Positions 46,075-55,133 of a DNA stretch of 64,000 nucleotides are shown one piece after another. The stretch is from Rhodopseudomonas sp. (GTDB taxonomy: Bacteria > Pseudomonadota > Alphaproteobacteria > Rhizobiales > Xanthobacteraceae): contig WGNB01000044.1 in assembly GCA_016124795.1 (NCBI GenBank), positions 1 through 64,000 of the forward strand. The letters are read 5' to 3'. A model generated the notes under the pieces. That model did not search any database. It was not told the origin of the DNA and was given only the letters and a program-made list of their open reading frames with translations. How positions within the stretch are numbered: position 1 is the stretch's first letter; the number at the start of each line of letters is the position of its first letter. Both the position numbers and the translations under genes were made by a program.

Positions 46075-46908
46075 TTATGCGTTTTCTTGTGCGCCATGCG
46101 AGGCCGCACGGGCGACCGCGCCGACGCGCTTGCGCAAATAGATCGGCGAGAACGACGACTTCTGATGAATCTCGGCGTGACCTTCGCGCACCAGCTCAAG
46201 CGCCGAGGCAAAGGACGACGCGAACACCGTCGCGGCCAGCGCCGGCTCGACGACGTACTGAACCAGATAGTTGTCGATCCGCGACCAGTCCGACGATTGG
46301 CCGATCAGCCGCTCCAGCGTGGCGCGGGCTTCGGCAAGCGACCAGACGGTGCGCTTCTTGAAGCGGACGCGGTTGTTGACATTGCGCTGGCGCTGCACCG
46401 CGTAAGCCGACAGCAGGTCGTACAAGGTCGCCGACCATTCCGGCGTCTTGACCTCGGCGATCGGCTCCGGCTTGCCGCGCGCGAACACGTCGCGGCCAAG
46501 CTGCGGCCGCTCCATCATCTTGGTGGCGAAGTCGCGCAGCATTTCCAGCCGGCGCAGACGATTGGCCAGCGACAGAGCCATGTCCTCGGCGGACGGCCCC
46601 TCGCCTGGCGCGGCTTCCGGCAGCATCAGCCGCGACTTGAGATAAGCAAGCCACGCCGCCATCACCAGGTAGTCGGCGGCGAGTTCCAGCCTGATCTTGC
46701 GCGCGGCCTCGATGAAAACGAGATACTGATCGGCCAACGCCAGAATGGAGATCTTGTGCAGATCGACCTTCTGCTGGCGCGCCAGCGTCAGCAACAGATC
46801 GAGCGGACCTTCGAAACCCTCGACGTCGACGATCATCGCCTGTTCGCTGTCGCCGCGATCGGCTTCCATCGTGGTGGCGAAACTGGCGTCGAAACCATCA
46901 GGCGTCAT
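46075..46908 (-). CDS. scpA: Segregation and condensation protein ScpA
   Basis: Kleisin that bridges the SMC heads. The 277-residue protein begins with the family's N-terminal block VEGFEGPLDLLLTLARQQKVDL, then LAADYLVMAAWLAYLKSRLMLP, and ends in a basic domain (SSFSPIYLRKRV). It is 39 nt downstream of nagZ and 13 nt upstream of scpB, a conserved alphaproteobacterial order. Confidence 0.96.
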   Translation of the reverse strand: MTPDGFDASFATTMEADRGDSEQAMIVDVEGFEGPLDLLLTLARQQKVDLHKISILALADQYLVFIEAARKIRLELAADYLVMAAWLAYLKSRLMLPEAAPGEGPSAEDMALSLANRLRRLEMLRDFATKMMERPQLGRDVFARGKPEPIAEVKTPEWSATLYDLLSAYAVQRQRNVNNRVRFKKRTVWSLAEARATLERLIGQSSDWSRIDNYLVQYVVEPALAATVFASSFASALELVREGHAEIHQKSSFSPIYLRKRVGAVARAASHGAQENA

Positions 46909-46947
46909 GAGCCCGTCATCCTTGTTACGAATATACGCTTGTTACCG

Positions 46948-47979
46948 TTAGACGCTCGATGAGGCGGACCGGCCGGACGCCACCATCTCATCGAAAATCC
47001 GGCGCGCCTCCGCCACGTCAAACGCTTCGGGCGCGCGTCGCCGCGCCAGCGCCGCACCCGCCCGCTCGGCCGACAAGCCGGACAGTTCAGGCGAAGCCCC
47101 GGCGACCTGCGCCATCTCGGCCAGATCGCCATTGCAATGAAGCACGACATCGCAGCCGGCGGCGAGCGCAGCGTGACTGCGTTCGGCAATTGTCCCCGAC
47201 AAAGCGCCCATCGAAACGTCGTCGCTCATCAGCAAGCCCGTAAATCCGATCGCACCGCGAATCACCTGACTCACCATTGTGACTGAAGTGGTGGCCGGTG
47301 CACGCGGGTCAATGGCGCTAAACACAACATGTGCAGTCATGCCGAGCGGCAGTCCGGATAACGGTTTGAACGCCGCGAAGTCGGTCTTTTCAAGGAGATC
47401 GCGTGGCGTATCGACCACCGGCAGCGCTTTGTGGCTGTCGGCTTTGGCCCGGCCATGACCCGGCAGGTGCTTGAGCACCGGCAAAACGCCGCCAGCGAGC
47501 AAACCTTCGGCAATCGCGGCGGCAATCGCGGCGACCTTGCCGGGTTCCAGGCCATAGGCCCGGTCGCCGATCACCGGATCGCCACCTTCAACCGGCACAT
47601 CGGCAATCGGCAGGCAATCGACGTCGCAACCGAGACTGAAAAGGTCGGACGCGATCAGCCGGCCGCCCAGCCGCGCCGCCGCCAGGCCGGAGGTCGGATC
47701 GCGGTCGTAGATCGCGCCATAGGCCGCGCCAGGCGGATAGACCGGCCAATGCGGCGGTCCGAGCCGCTGCACCCGTCCGCCTTCCTGATCGATCAGCACC
47801 GGCGCGTGCCAGCCCAACAGATCGCGGAAAGACTGAATAAGTTCAGCAACTTGTTCCGGCGCGCCGATGTTGCGCTTGAACAGGATCAAGCCCCAGGGCG
47901 CGGCCTCGCGCAGAAAGGCGCGCTCGTCGGCGCTGATCGTCAGTCCCGCCAGTCCGGTGATGAATGCGCGTGACACCAT
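46948..47979 (-). CDS. nagZ: Beta-N-acetylhexosaminidase
   Basis: A family 3 glycosidase of peptidoglycan recycling that removes N-acetylglucosamine from muropeptides in the cytoplasm. The 343-residue protein has WGLILFKRNIGAPEQVAELI, LIDQEGGRVQRLGPPHWP, the flexible catalytic loop LKHLPGHGRAKADSH and the nucleophile Asp in LLMSDDVSMGAL. All are standard. It lies between the SPOR-domain gene and scpA, as in related genomes. Its product can affect inducible beta-lactamases elsewhere, but no ampR/ampC is visible here. Confidence 0.95.
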   Translation of the reverse strand: MVSRAFITGLAGLTISADERAFLREAAPWGLILFKRNIGAPEQVAELIQSFRDLLGWHAPVLIDQEGGRVQRLGPPHWPVYPPGAAYGAIYDRDPTSGLAAARLGGRLIASDLFSLGCDVDCLPIADVPVEGGDPVIGDRAYGLEPGKVAAIAAAIAEGLLAGGVLPVLKHLPGHGRAKADSHKALPVVDTPRDLLEKTDFAAFKPLSGLPLGMTAHVVFSAIDPRAPATTSVTMVSQVIRGAIGFTGLLMSDDVSMGALSGTIAERSHAALAAGCDVVLHCNGDLAEMAQVAGASPELSGLSAERAGAALARRRAPEAFDVAEARRIFDEMVASGRSASSSV

Positions 47980-48126
47980 CGCTGCGGATTAACCCGCGGC
48001 CCCCGGCGGGGCAAGCGCGACAGCCCGATTCACGGATTAGAATCAGAGGCTTCCACCGATTTTTTCAGCGTCGCGGGAACCCGCGCAAGGTTCAACCCGG
48101 CCGCCCGGACGCAGTCCCGGGCGCGC

Positions 48127-49845
48127 CTAGTTCTTCTGGACGATGCAGGCGCCGCCAGCGGCCTTGAGGCTCGAACACACCTCGTTGGCCTCGGCCGAAC
48201 TGCCGAACGGACCGATCATCGCCCGATAATAAACGCCCTTGGCCCCCAGATCGGCGCGTTTGATCAAGGCCTGACGTCCGCCCAATTGATCGGGAAAGCG
48301 GTTCTGGAGGTTACGGAAATCGGCCTGGGCGTCCTGCTCGCTGCGCCGGGCGGTGACCTGCACGGCATAACCGCCGCCGGCGACCGTCGGCGCGACCCGA
48401 ACCGGCGCGCTGGCGGTGTTGTATTGCGGCGCTGCGCGCACCGGCGCACGCCGGGCGGTCGATGCATTCGGGTTCAGCGATAACGGCGCATTCTCAACCG
48501 GGGCCGGCTCGGCCCGGGTCGCCACCTGGCGTGGCGCCGGTTCGGCAACCTGACGCGGCGCGGGAGGCGGCGGCGGTGGTGCCGCACGGACCGGCGCGAC
48601 ATTGGTAACGCGCGGCTGGATCGACGCCGGCTGCGGCACCGGCGTAGCGGCTTGCGGCGCGGCATCGGCCATCGAGCCGCCGGCATTGGCGGCTTCGGCC
48701 TGATCGGGACGGATCACCAGCGTATGAATCCGCTTCGGATCGCCGCCGACGATGCCGCTGCCGAGCTGCACCGGATTATTCTGGATTTGGCCCTGCCCCT
48801 GGGTGGCGTCCTGCGGATAGATCACGTTGCCCGGCTTGGCCGCGGTCACCGCGACCGGCTGTTCCTCACGCGAGACCAGACGTTCGCCCTGCGTCGGATC
48901 GAGCGGCTTCGATGCCGCCGTCTTGTCCTGGGCGTCGCGCCCGGCCGAGGCCGGCACGATCTTGCTCGGTGTCGAATCCGCCTTGATGACCGGCGGCGGA
49001 CCGCTGGTGCCGCTCGATCCGAAGATCGCGCGATAACCGAAAGCACCCGCGGTGCCGATCACGGCCAAGGCGAAAATGCCGGCGATCGCGATCACGCCGA
49101 TGCGGCGGCCGCCCGACGGCGCTTCATCGTCGTAATAGTCATCGCTCTGCGGCCCGAACTGGCCATAGGCCGGCGCCTGATGCGGGTCATGATCCTGCTG
49201 GTAGGGATCGTGATCGTAATCGTCACCGAAGGCATCGTGTTGGTGATCGAAATCGTTCTCACCCTGCGGCGGGAAACCCGGCACGCCATAAGTCTGCGGC
49301 GGAAAGCCGCCAGCCTGCGCCGGGAAGCCCGGCGCCTGCGGCGGAAAGCCGTTCGACGCCGGCGGGAAACCGCCGCCCTGCGGCGGATAGCCCGGCACGC
49401 CATAAGCCGGTTGTGCCGGTTCGGCCGGATAATAATCACCGCCAAACGACGGGCGGTCGAAGTTGCCGGCGCCGAAAGCCTGCGGGTCCGCCAAAGGCGG
49501 TGCGGCAGGCTCCGGCATCCGCGCGGCATAATCCGGTCGCTGCGGCACCGGCGGCAAATCGCGAGTATTGGCGGGCCGCGACTGAGGTTGGCTCAAACCG
49601 GTCGGCGGCCATTCCAGCGCTTCATTGGGACGCGGCTGCGGGCTTGCCGGCGCGGCGCCGGCGGGATTCACACGGCGGGCACCGTTCTGGCCGAATTCGG
49701 AAAACGGATCGTTCTGGCCAATCAGGCGCGCCAGTTCGGCAAGCGGATCGTTGCTCGCGGCAGCGGGCACAGGTATAGACGCAGCCGGTCCGCGCGTCGG
49801 TGGCAGGTTCGAACGGTAAGGCCGCTGTGGTGTATCGTCCGCCAT
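48127..49845 (-). CDS. SPOR-domain cell-division-associated membrane protein
   Basis: About 572 residues. A long cytoplasmic disordered region (1-245), rich in Pro, Gln, Gly and Asp with repeated GFPPQ/GYPPQ-like units, precedes one transmembrane helix (IGVIAIAGIFALAVIGTAGA, about 248-272). A periplasmic linker of Ala/Pro leads to a C-terminal SPOR domain (about 490-572: YAVQVTARRSEQDAQADFRN ... IVQKN), which binds denuded peptidoglycan at septa. The start at 49845 has GGGGAC upstream; the frame opens to 49914. It lies between argS and nagZ as expected. Confidence 0.9.
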   Translation of the reverse strand: MADDTPQRPYRSNLPPTRGPAASIPVPAAASNDPLAELARLIGQNDPFSEFGQNGARRVNPAGAAPASPQPRPNEALEWPPTGLSQPQSRPANTRDLPPVPQRPDYAARMPEPAAPPLADPQAFGAGNFDRPSFGGDYYPAEPAQPAYGVPGYPPQGGGFPPASNGFPPQAPGFPAQAGGFPPQTYGVPGFPPQGENDFDHQHDAFGDDYDHDPYQQDHDPHQAPAYGQFGPQSDDYYDDEAPSGGRRIGVIAIAGIFALAVIGTAGAFGYRAIFGSSGTSGPPPVIKADSTPSKIVPASAGRDAQDKTAASKPLDPTQGERLVSREEQPVAVTAAKPGNVIYPQDATQGQGQIQNNPVQLGSGIVGGDPKRIHTLVIRPDQAEAANAGGSMADAAPQAATPVPQPASIQPRVTNVAPVRAAPPPPPPAPRQVAEPAPRQVATRAEPAPVENAPLSLNPNASTARRAPVRAAPQYNTASAPVRVAPTVAGGGYAVQVTARRSEQDAQADFRNLQNRFPDQLGGRQALIKRADLGAKGVYYRAMIGPFGSSAEANEVCSSLKAAGGACIVQKN

Positions 49846-49947
49846 GTCGTCCCCGGTGTTTAAGCCGCTCAAAGCTCCCGCCGTCGCCATGCGAGAGCTA
49901 ACTGAGCGCAACACATCGCGTTATGCGGGCATCCGGCGGATATAAGC

Positions 49948-51804
49948 CTACCGCATTTCGTCCGGCGCATCGACTCCCAACAGTGCCAAACCGGACGCCA
50001 GGACAGTGACGATCCCTTGCACCAAAGCGAGCCGCGCCAGGGTCAGTTGTCTATCATCTTGGATAATGAAGCGTAAATGTGACGAATCTTTTCCCCGGCT
50101 CCACTGGCCGTGAAATTCACTTGCTAATTCATAGAGATAGAAAGCCACCCGGTGCGGCTCATGGGCGCTGGCGGCGGCCTCGATGAGCCGGGGATACAAG
50201 GCCAGTTTACGCAGAATCGACAATTCGCCGGGGTCGGTCAGCCGGTCGACGGCGGCTTCCTTGAGCAGCGCCAGCCGGGCCGCCGGGGTCTCCGGCAGCG
50301 CGTCGCCGAGTTCCGCCTTCGCGGTACGGAAGATCGAATAGCCGCGGGCGTGACCGTACTGAACGTAGAAAACCGGGTTGTCACGGCTCGCCTCGATCAC
50401 CTTGGCGAGATCGAAATCCAGCACCGCATCGTTCTTGCGATACAGCATGTCGAACCGCACCGCGCTGCGGCCGACTTCATCGACGACCTCGCGCAGCGTG
50501 ACGTAAGAGCCGGCGCGCTTCGACATCTTCACCGGTTCGCCGGCGCGCAACAGCCGCACCAGTTGCACCAGCTTGACGTCGAGCGTGGCCTTGCCATCGC
50601 TCACCGCCTTGACCGCCGCCTGCATCCGCTTGATGTAGCCGCCATGATCGGCGCCCCAGACATCGATCATGTCGGTGAAGCCGCGATCGAATTTCGATTT
50701 GTGATAGGCGATGTCGGTGGCGAAATATGTGTAGCTGCCGTCCGACTTCAACAGCGGACGATCGACGTCGTCGCCGAACTCGGTCGAGCGAAACAACGTC
50801 TGCTCGCGGTCTTCCCAATCCTCGAGGTTGCCGCTCTTCGGCGGCGGCAGTCGGCCTTCATAGACATGGCCCATCGCCCGCAGGTCGGCGATGGTAGCGG
50901 CCACCACATCGGTCGGCCGCACGGCCGCATTTGGATGGGTGGCTTCGAACCTGGCGTCGTGATGGGTCGGCGCGAAGGGATCGTGTTCCTCGCCCTCGAT
51001 CAACGAACGCTCGGAATAAAACACGTCCGGCACGATGCGCAGCGCGGCCAGATCGTTGCGGATCTCGGCCATCATCATATCGATGGCGCGCCGCCGCACG
51101 ATCGGCAGCCATTCGGCTTCCGCCAATTCAAGCAGCTTGTCGCCGTAGTCGCTCGCCAGTTCCTGACCGCATTCGATCAGGTAATCGCCGGGATAAAGCC
51201 CTTCCGGGATTTCGCCGATGGTCTCGCCGCGCGCTTCGCGATAACGCAGATAGGCCGAACGGGCCAGCACATCGACCTGCGCGCCGGCGTCGTTGATGTA
51301 GTATTCGCGCGTCACGGCAAAGCCGGCGCATGCCAGCAGGCTGGCGAGCGCATCGCCGAACACCGCGCCACGGCCATGACCGACATGCAAGGGACCGGTC
51401 GGATTGGCCGAGACATATTCGACATTGACGCGATGACCGCCGCCGATATTGCTGCGGCCGTAAGACGCGCCCTGCTCCAGCACCGCGCGCAAGGCATCGC
51501 CCCAGACATGGGCTTTCAAAGTCAGATTGATGAAACCGGGGCCGGCGACATCGACTTTCTCAACCAGACTGTCGCCAGCCAACGCGGCGGCGAGCTTGTC
51601 GGCCAGTTCGCGCGGCTTCATGCCGGCGTCCTTGGCCAGCACCATCGCGGCATTGGTCGCCATATCGCCATGCGAGGCATCGCGCGGCGGCTCGACGACG
51701 ATGCGCGTCAGCGCCGCCTGCGGTCCGAGCACCGCCGCGGCGGCGGCCTGAACCCGGGCGAGCATGATGGAAAACAGATGGGGGGGCGCAAGGGAAGCTG
51801 TCAT
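49948..51804 (-). CDS. argS: Arginyl-tRNA synthetase
   Basis: Class I enzyme charging tRNA-Arg. The 618-residue protein has the HIGH-type motif as [33 protein letters not shown], and [12 protein letters not shown]. The N-terminal Add-1 domain (about 1-100) and C-terminal anticodon-binding region are both present. The start is the ATG at 51804. In related genomes dgt lies just upstream; here a plus-strand block intervenes. Confidence 0.97.
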   Translation of the reverse strand: MTASLAPPHLFSIMLARVQAAAAAVLGPQAALTRIVVEPPRDASHGDMATNAAMVLAKDAGMKPRELADKLAAALAGDSLVEKVDVAGPGFINLTLKAHVWGDALRAVLEQGASYGRSNIGGGHRVNVEYVSANPTGPLHVGHGRGAVFGDALASLLACAGFAVTREYYINDAGAQVDVLARSAYLRYREARGETIGEIPEGLYPGDYLIECGQELASDYGDKLLELAEAEWLPIVRRRAIDMMMAEIRNDLAALRIVPDVFYSERSLIEGEEHDPFAPTHHDARFEATHPNAAVRPTDVVAATIADLRAMGHVYEGRLPPPKSGNLEDWEDREQTLFRSTEFGDDVDRPLLKSDGSYTYFATDIAYHKSKFDRGFTDMIDVWGADHGGYIKRMQAAVKAVSDGKATLDVKLVQLVRLLRAGEPVKMSKRAGSYVTLREVVDEVGRSAVRFDMLYRKNDAVLDFDLAKVIEASRDNPVFYVQYGHARGYSIFRTAKAELGDALPETPAARLALLKEAAVDRLTDPGELSILRKLALYPRLIEAAASAHEPHRVAFYLYELASEFHGQWSRGKDSSHLRFIIQDDRQLTLARLALVQGIVTVLASGLALLGVDAPDEMR

Positions 51805-51945
51805 AAGCGCTGCGGGTAAGGGATTTTACCGGCTTAGTCAAAGGAAAGGGCCGCACGCTCAACTGCAAGCTGAACGCCGCCGTCGGTTTGCCATGTTCGG
51901 GCCGATAGCTGGCGCCCCCGCCCGCTCCGACCGTTGAGGTAACCG

Positions 51946-52848
51946 ATGCTCCCGAACCGACGCACTTTGCTGCTGGGCTCCGCCAGTCTGACCCTCGGCG
52001 GCCTGCTGTCCAATGCGCAAGCGGCGCCACCGCCAGCCGCGCCGGACCGGCAGCGGCTGCGCGCCGCCGCGGCCGAACTCTCAGCCCTCGAACGCCGCAG
52101 CGGCGGCCGGCTCGGCGTCTCGGTGTTCGAGCCGGCCTCGGGCGCGCGGCTGAGCCACCGCGCCGACGAGCGTTTCGCGATGTGCAGCACCTTCAAGTTT
52201 CTTGCCGCCGCCGCGGTGCTGGCCCAGGTCGACGCCGCCAAGGCCCGGCTCGATCAGCCTGTCGCCTATGGGCAAGCCGACCTGTTGAGCTACGCGCCCG
52301 AGACGAAGAAACATGTCGGCGACGGCCGGATGAGCCTTGGCGATCTCTGCGCCGCCGCGCTCGCCTGGAGCGACAACACCGCCGCCAACCTGATGCTGCG
52401 CCAGATCGGCGGCCCGGCGGCGCTGACCCGTTATATCCGCACGCTTGGCGACAAGCTCACCCGGCTCGACCGCAATGAGCCGACGCTCAATACCGCCATC
52501 CCCGGCGATCCGCGCGACACCACGACACCGGCGGCCATGGTCGAGGACATGGCGGCGATCCTGCTCGGACACGCACTGCAACCGGCGTCAAGGAGCCAGC
52601 TCGAGCGCTGGATGGCCGCCTGCCAGACCGGACAGAACCGCCTGCGCGCCGGTCTGCCGCCATCCTGGCGAGTCGCCGACAAGACCGGCAGCGGCGATCA
52701 CGGGACCGCCAATACCATCGCCCTCCTGCGCCGCGACGGCCGCCCGCCGCTGCTGGCCGCCGTCTATTACACCCAGTCGCCGGCCACGCCGGCGGCTCGC
52801 GACGCCGTTCACGCCCACGTAGCGCGGCTGATCGCCGACACGTTTTAA
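51946..52848 (+). CDS. Class A beta-lactamase
   Basis: Hydrolyses beta-lactams in the periplasm. The 300-residue protein has a Tat-like signal (PNRRTLLLGSASLTLGGLL...AQA). All active-site elements are intact: Ser81-Thr-Phe-Lys84, Ser142-Asp-Asn144 (WSDNTA), Glu178 in DRNEPTLNTA (equivalent to Glu166) and Lys246-Thr-Gly248 (DKTGSG). There is a Cys just before the nucleophile (position 69) but Gly at 238, so the Cys69-Cys238 bridge of class A carbapenemases is absent. GAGGT lies 6 nt before the ATG. No regulator is adjacent. It lies in the plus-strand block inserted between argS and dgt. Confidence 0.95.
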   Translation: MLPNRRTLLLGSASLTLGGLLSNAQAAPPPAAPDRQRLRAAAAELSALERRSGGRLGVSVFEPASGARLSHRADERFAMCSTFKFLAAAAVLAQVDAAKARLDQPVAYGQADLLSYAPETKKHVGDGRMSLGDLCAAALAWSDNTAANLMLRQIGGPAALTRYIRTLGDKLTRLDRNEPTLNTAIPGDPRDTTTPAAMVEDMAAILLGHALQPASRSQLERWMAACQTGQNRLRAGLPPSWRVADKTGSGDHGTANTIALLRRDGRPPLLAAVYYTQSPATPAARDAVHAHVARLIADTF

Positions 52849-52928
52849 TGGCCCGGCCGACGGCAAAAGTAACATCCAGTTAACCAGCATCCGCCATGGT
52901 GTTGGCCTAAAGAACAACAGGCGCATCC

Positions 52929-54359
52929 ATGGCCGCTCGCGTTCTGCGCATCTCTGAATCGGGGAATGGCGGACGCTCGTTATCGGATATCGGCGCCCGC
53001 GCCGGTCACCTCGGCGTCGAGATCGCCGACATGGCGGGCCTGATCGGCGACCTGACCACGCTTGGCACGGCGCAATCGCAACATGCCCAGGGCGCGATGA
53101 CCGCGGCCCGGCGGATGGCCGAAACCAACGCCATCCTGTCCAACGTCATGGCAGCGGCCCGGGTTTCTGCCGATACCACCGAGAGCACCTTGCGCGACAG
53201 CGCCGAACACGTCTCGGCCGCGTTGACCGGCGCCATTGCCAAGATCGAGACACTGGGCGACGGCGCCCTCACCCTGAAGTCGGCGATCGAAAAGGTCGCC
53301 GACACCATCCAGCAGGTTCAGGAAACCAGCGCGGCGATCCGGCGCATCGCCGACGACACCGAATTGCTGGCGCTCAACGCCACCATCGAAGCGGCCCATG
53401 CCGGCACCGCCGGTGCCGGCTTCGCCGTGATCGCGGCCGCGGTCAAGCGGCTCGCCGAACAGTCGCGTCATTCCACCAAGGCGACGCAAACCCATCTCGA
53501 AACGCTGACCCAGACGCTGACCGATCTGCTCGCCAAGGCCGAGAGCAATTCGGCGACCGCGATCGCCGCCAAGACGGAATCGAGCAAGGCGCAGGCCTCG
53601 ATCGAATCGTTGCACGCCCTCGTCGACACCGTGCAAAGCGTGACGCGCGGCATCGGCACCATGTCGCAGCAGGTGGAGAGCAACAGCACCAGCTTCGAAT
53701 TCCTGCACGGCGAATTGTCATCGCTGGTCGATGCCGTCGAGTCCGGCGCCGGTAAACTGGCGCAAGCCAAGGACCGCGCCGACTCGATCCTCGGCATCAG
53801 CGAAGACTTCATTCTGTATATCGCCGAATCCGGCATCAAGACGCCGGATTCCGCGATCATCGCGCTCTGTCAGAAATCCGCCGCCGCCATCGGCGCGCTG
53901 TTCGAACGCGCCGTCGCCAAAGGTGCGATCGGCATGCAGGACCTGTTCGACGACCGCTACGTACCGATCCCGAATACCGATCCGCAGCAGGTGATGACCA
54001 GGTTCACCGCCTTCACCGACCGGGTTCTGCCGGCGATCCAGGAGCCGTTGCTCGACGCCGATCCACGCATCGCGTTCTGCGCCGCCGTCGACCGCAAGGG
54101 CTACCTGCCGACGCATAACCTGAAATACTCGCAGCCGCAGGGCCCCGATCCGGTTTGGAATTCGGCGAATTGCCGCAACCGCCGGCTGTTCAACGACCGC
54201 ACCGGTTCGGCCGCCGGCGCCAGCACGCGCGCCTTCCTGCTGCAGACTTACCGCCGCGATATGGGCGGCGGCGTCTTCGTGCTGATGAAGGACGTATCGG
54301 CGCCGATCACAGTCAATGGCCGGCACTGGGGCGGTTTCCGCATCGGCTTCAAGGCCTGA
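52929..54359 (+). CDS. Soluble methyl-accepting chemotaxis protein
   Basis: A 476-residue chemoreceptor without transmembrane helices or signal peptide. The N-terminal part is long helical signalling coil. The hairpin tip is at about 140-190: AIRRIADDTELLALNATIEA, AHAGTAGAGFAVIAAAVKRL. The sensor is C-terminal (about 310-476): a block with GYLPTHNLKYSQP, NSANCRNRRLFNDRTG, LQTYRRDMGGGVFVLMKDVS and RHWGGFRIGF, which I recall from other cytoplasmic chemoreceptors of alphaproteobacteria. Putting the sensor after the signalling domain is the reverse of classical receptors. No che genes are in the window. Confidence 0.9.
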   Translation: MAARVLRISESGNGGRSLSDIGARAGHLGVEIADMAGLIGDLTTLGTAQSQHAQGAMTAARRMAETNAILSNVMAAARVSADTTESTLRDSAEHVSAALTGAIAKIETLGDGALTLKSAIEKVADTIQQVQETSAAIRRIADDTELLALNATIEAAHAGTAGAGFAVIAAAVKRLAEQSRHSTKATQTHLETLTQTLTDLLAKAESNSATAIAAKTESSKAQASIESLHALVDTVQSVTRGIGTMSQQVESNSTSFEFLHGELSSLVDAVESGAGKLAQAKDRADSILGISEDFILYIAESGIKTPDSAIIALCQKSAAAIGALFERAVAKGAIGMQDLFDDRYVPIPNTDPQQVMTRFTAFTDRVLPAIQEPLLDADPRIAFCAAVDRKGYLPTHNLKYSQPQGPDPVWNSANCRNRRLFNDRTGSAAGASTRAFLLQTYRRDMGGGVFVLMKDVSAPITVNGRHWGGFRIGFKA

Positions 54360-54468
54360 CGCAAGCGGCACGGGTGCCGATAAACAAACCTCCGCGCATA
54401 TTGATTGAGATCAACGTCAACCATCCTGCTTCGGTGGCAGCCTGCGTCAAGCATCGAAGGGGCACGAC

Positions 54469-54669
54469 ATGATCAAGATCGCAGTTCTATTGTGGGGCAT
54501 CGCGGGCACGGCTTTGGCCGGCATGGCGGTCGTGGCGGTATTGGCCGTTCCGGCGCTCGCCCGTCATGACATGCAGTATATTCCTTACGCAGCGCTGGCC
54601 GGCTTCATCGTTGCCATTCCGGTCGCGCTGCTGGTCGCGCGCCAGCTTTATAAACCGGCCGTCCATTAG
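54469..54669 (+). CDS. Small two-helix membrane protein
   Basis: A 66-residue protein with two hydrophobic helices (IAVLLWGIAGTALAGMAVVAVLA and YAALAGFIVAIPVALLVARQL) separated by HDMQYIP. AAGGGG lies about 5 nt before the ATG. Similar short proteins are common in alphaproteobacteria, sometimes mis-annotated as CTP synthetase; the function is unknown. It is 109 nt after the chemoreceptor gene. Confidence 0.75.
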   Translation: MIKIAVLLWGIAGTALAGMAVVAVLAVPALARHDMQYIPYAALAGFIVAIPVALLVARQLYKPAVH

Positions 54670-55133
54670 ACCAGCGCGCTGACGCCGGAGCATCACGACA
54701 TGGCGTCGACGCCGGTGCCGCCGGCGTCAATGCGCTCGCGATCGCCGATCAGGCTGAGTAGCAGCAAGCTGTCGCGGCCGTGGCCGGCGGCCATGATCCA
54801 CTTGAGAATCCCGGCGACACCATCGCGATCTGTTCGTTGAATTGCCACGCATCGCGGCAGACCAGTCGCGGCGGGACTTGTATCAACCGCAATCACGCGA
54901 CCGCGCCCTAGCACGCGCAGCACATCCCGCCTGTCTCACCAGCATCAGCAGCTTCCGAAGCTTCGGCACATCAAACCGCGAAGCGTGCCGGCGCGCACCA
55001 ATTCCATTCCTGTCGCTTCCATGTGTGCCGCCGAAAACCCGCGCTTGGGGGGAACTTCGCGCGAACCGTCGCATTGTACCGCAGGGCGGCTTTTCATGGT
55101 GCAATTCATTTTGCTCCCAATGGGAGGACGATA
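54670..55133. other. Intergenic region upstream of the PQQ dehydrogenase gene
   Basis: 464 nt with no convincing gene. A 76-codon GTG-started frame on the minus strand (54693-54923) has no recognisable domain. The start of the dehydrogenase is set by GGGAGG at about 55120-55125. Confidence 0.45.

Noticed and set aside
50152..51819. A 555-codon open frame opposite argS
   Set aside because: Antisense shadow of a certain gene; no domain or start signal.
51946..52848. Carbapenemase classification of the beta-lactamase because of Cys69
   Set aside because: Position 238 is Gly, so the diagnostic disulfide is missing.
54693..54923. A 76-codon minus-strand frame before the PQQ dehydrogenase gene
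   Set aside because: GTG start without binding site, no homology recognised, and the surrounding sequence looks non-coding.
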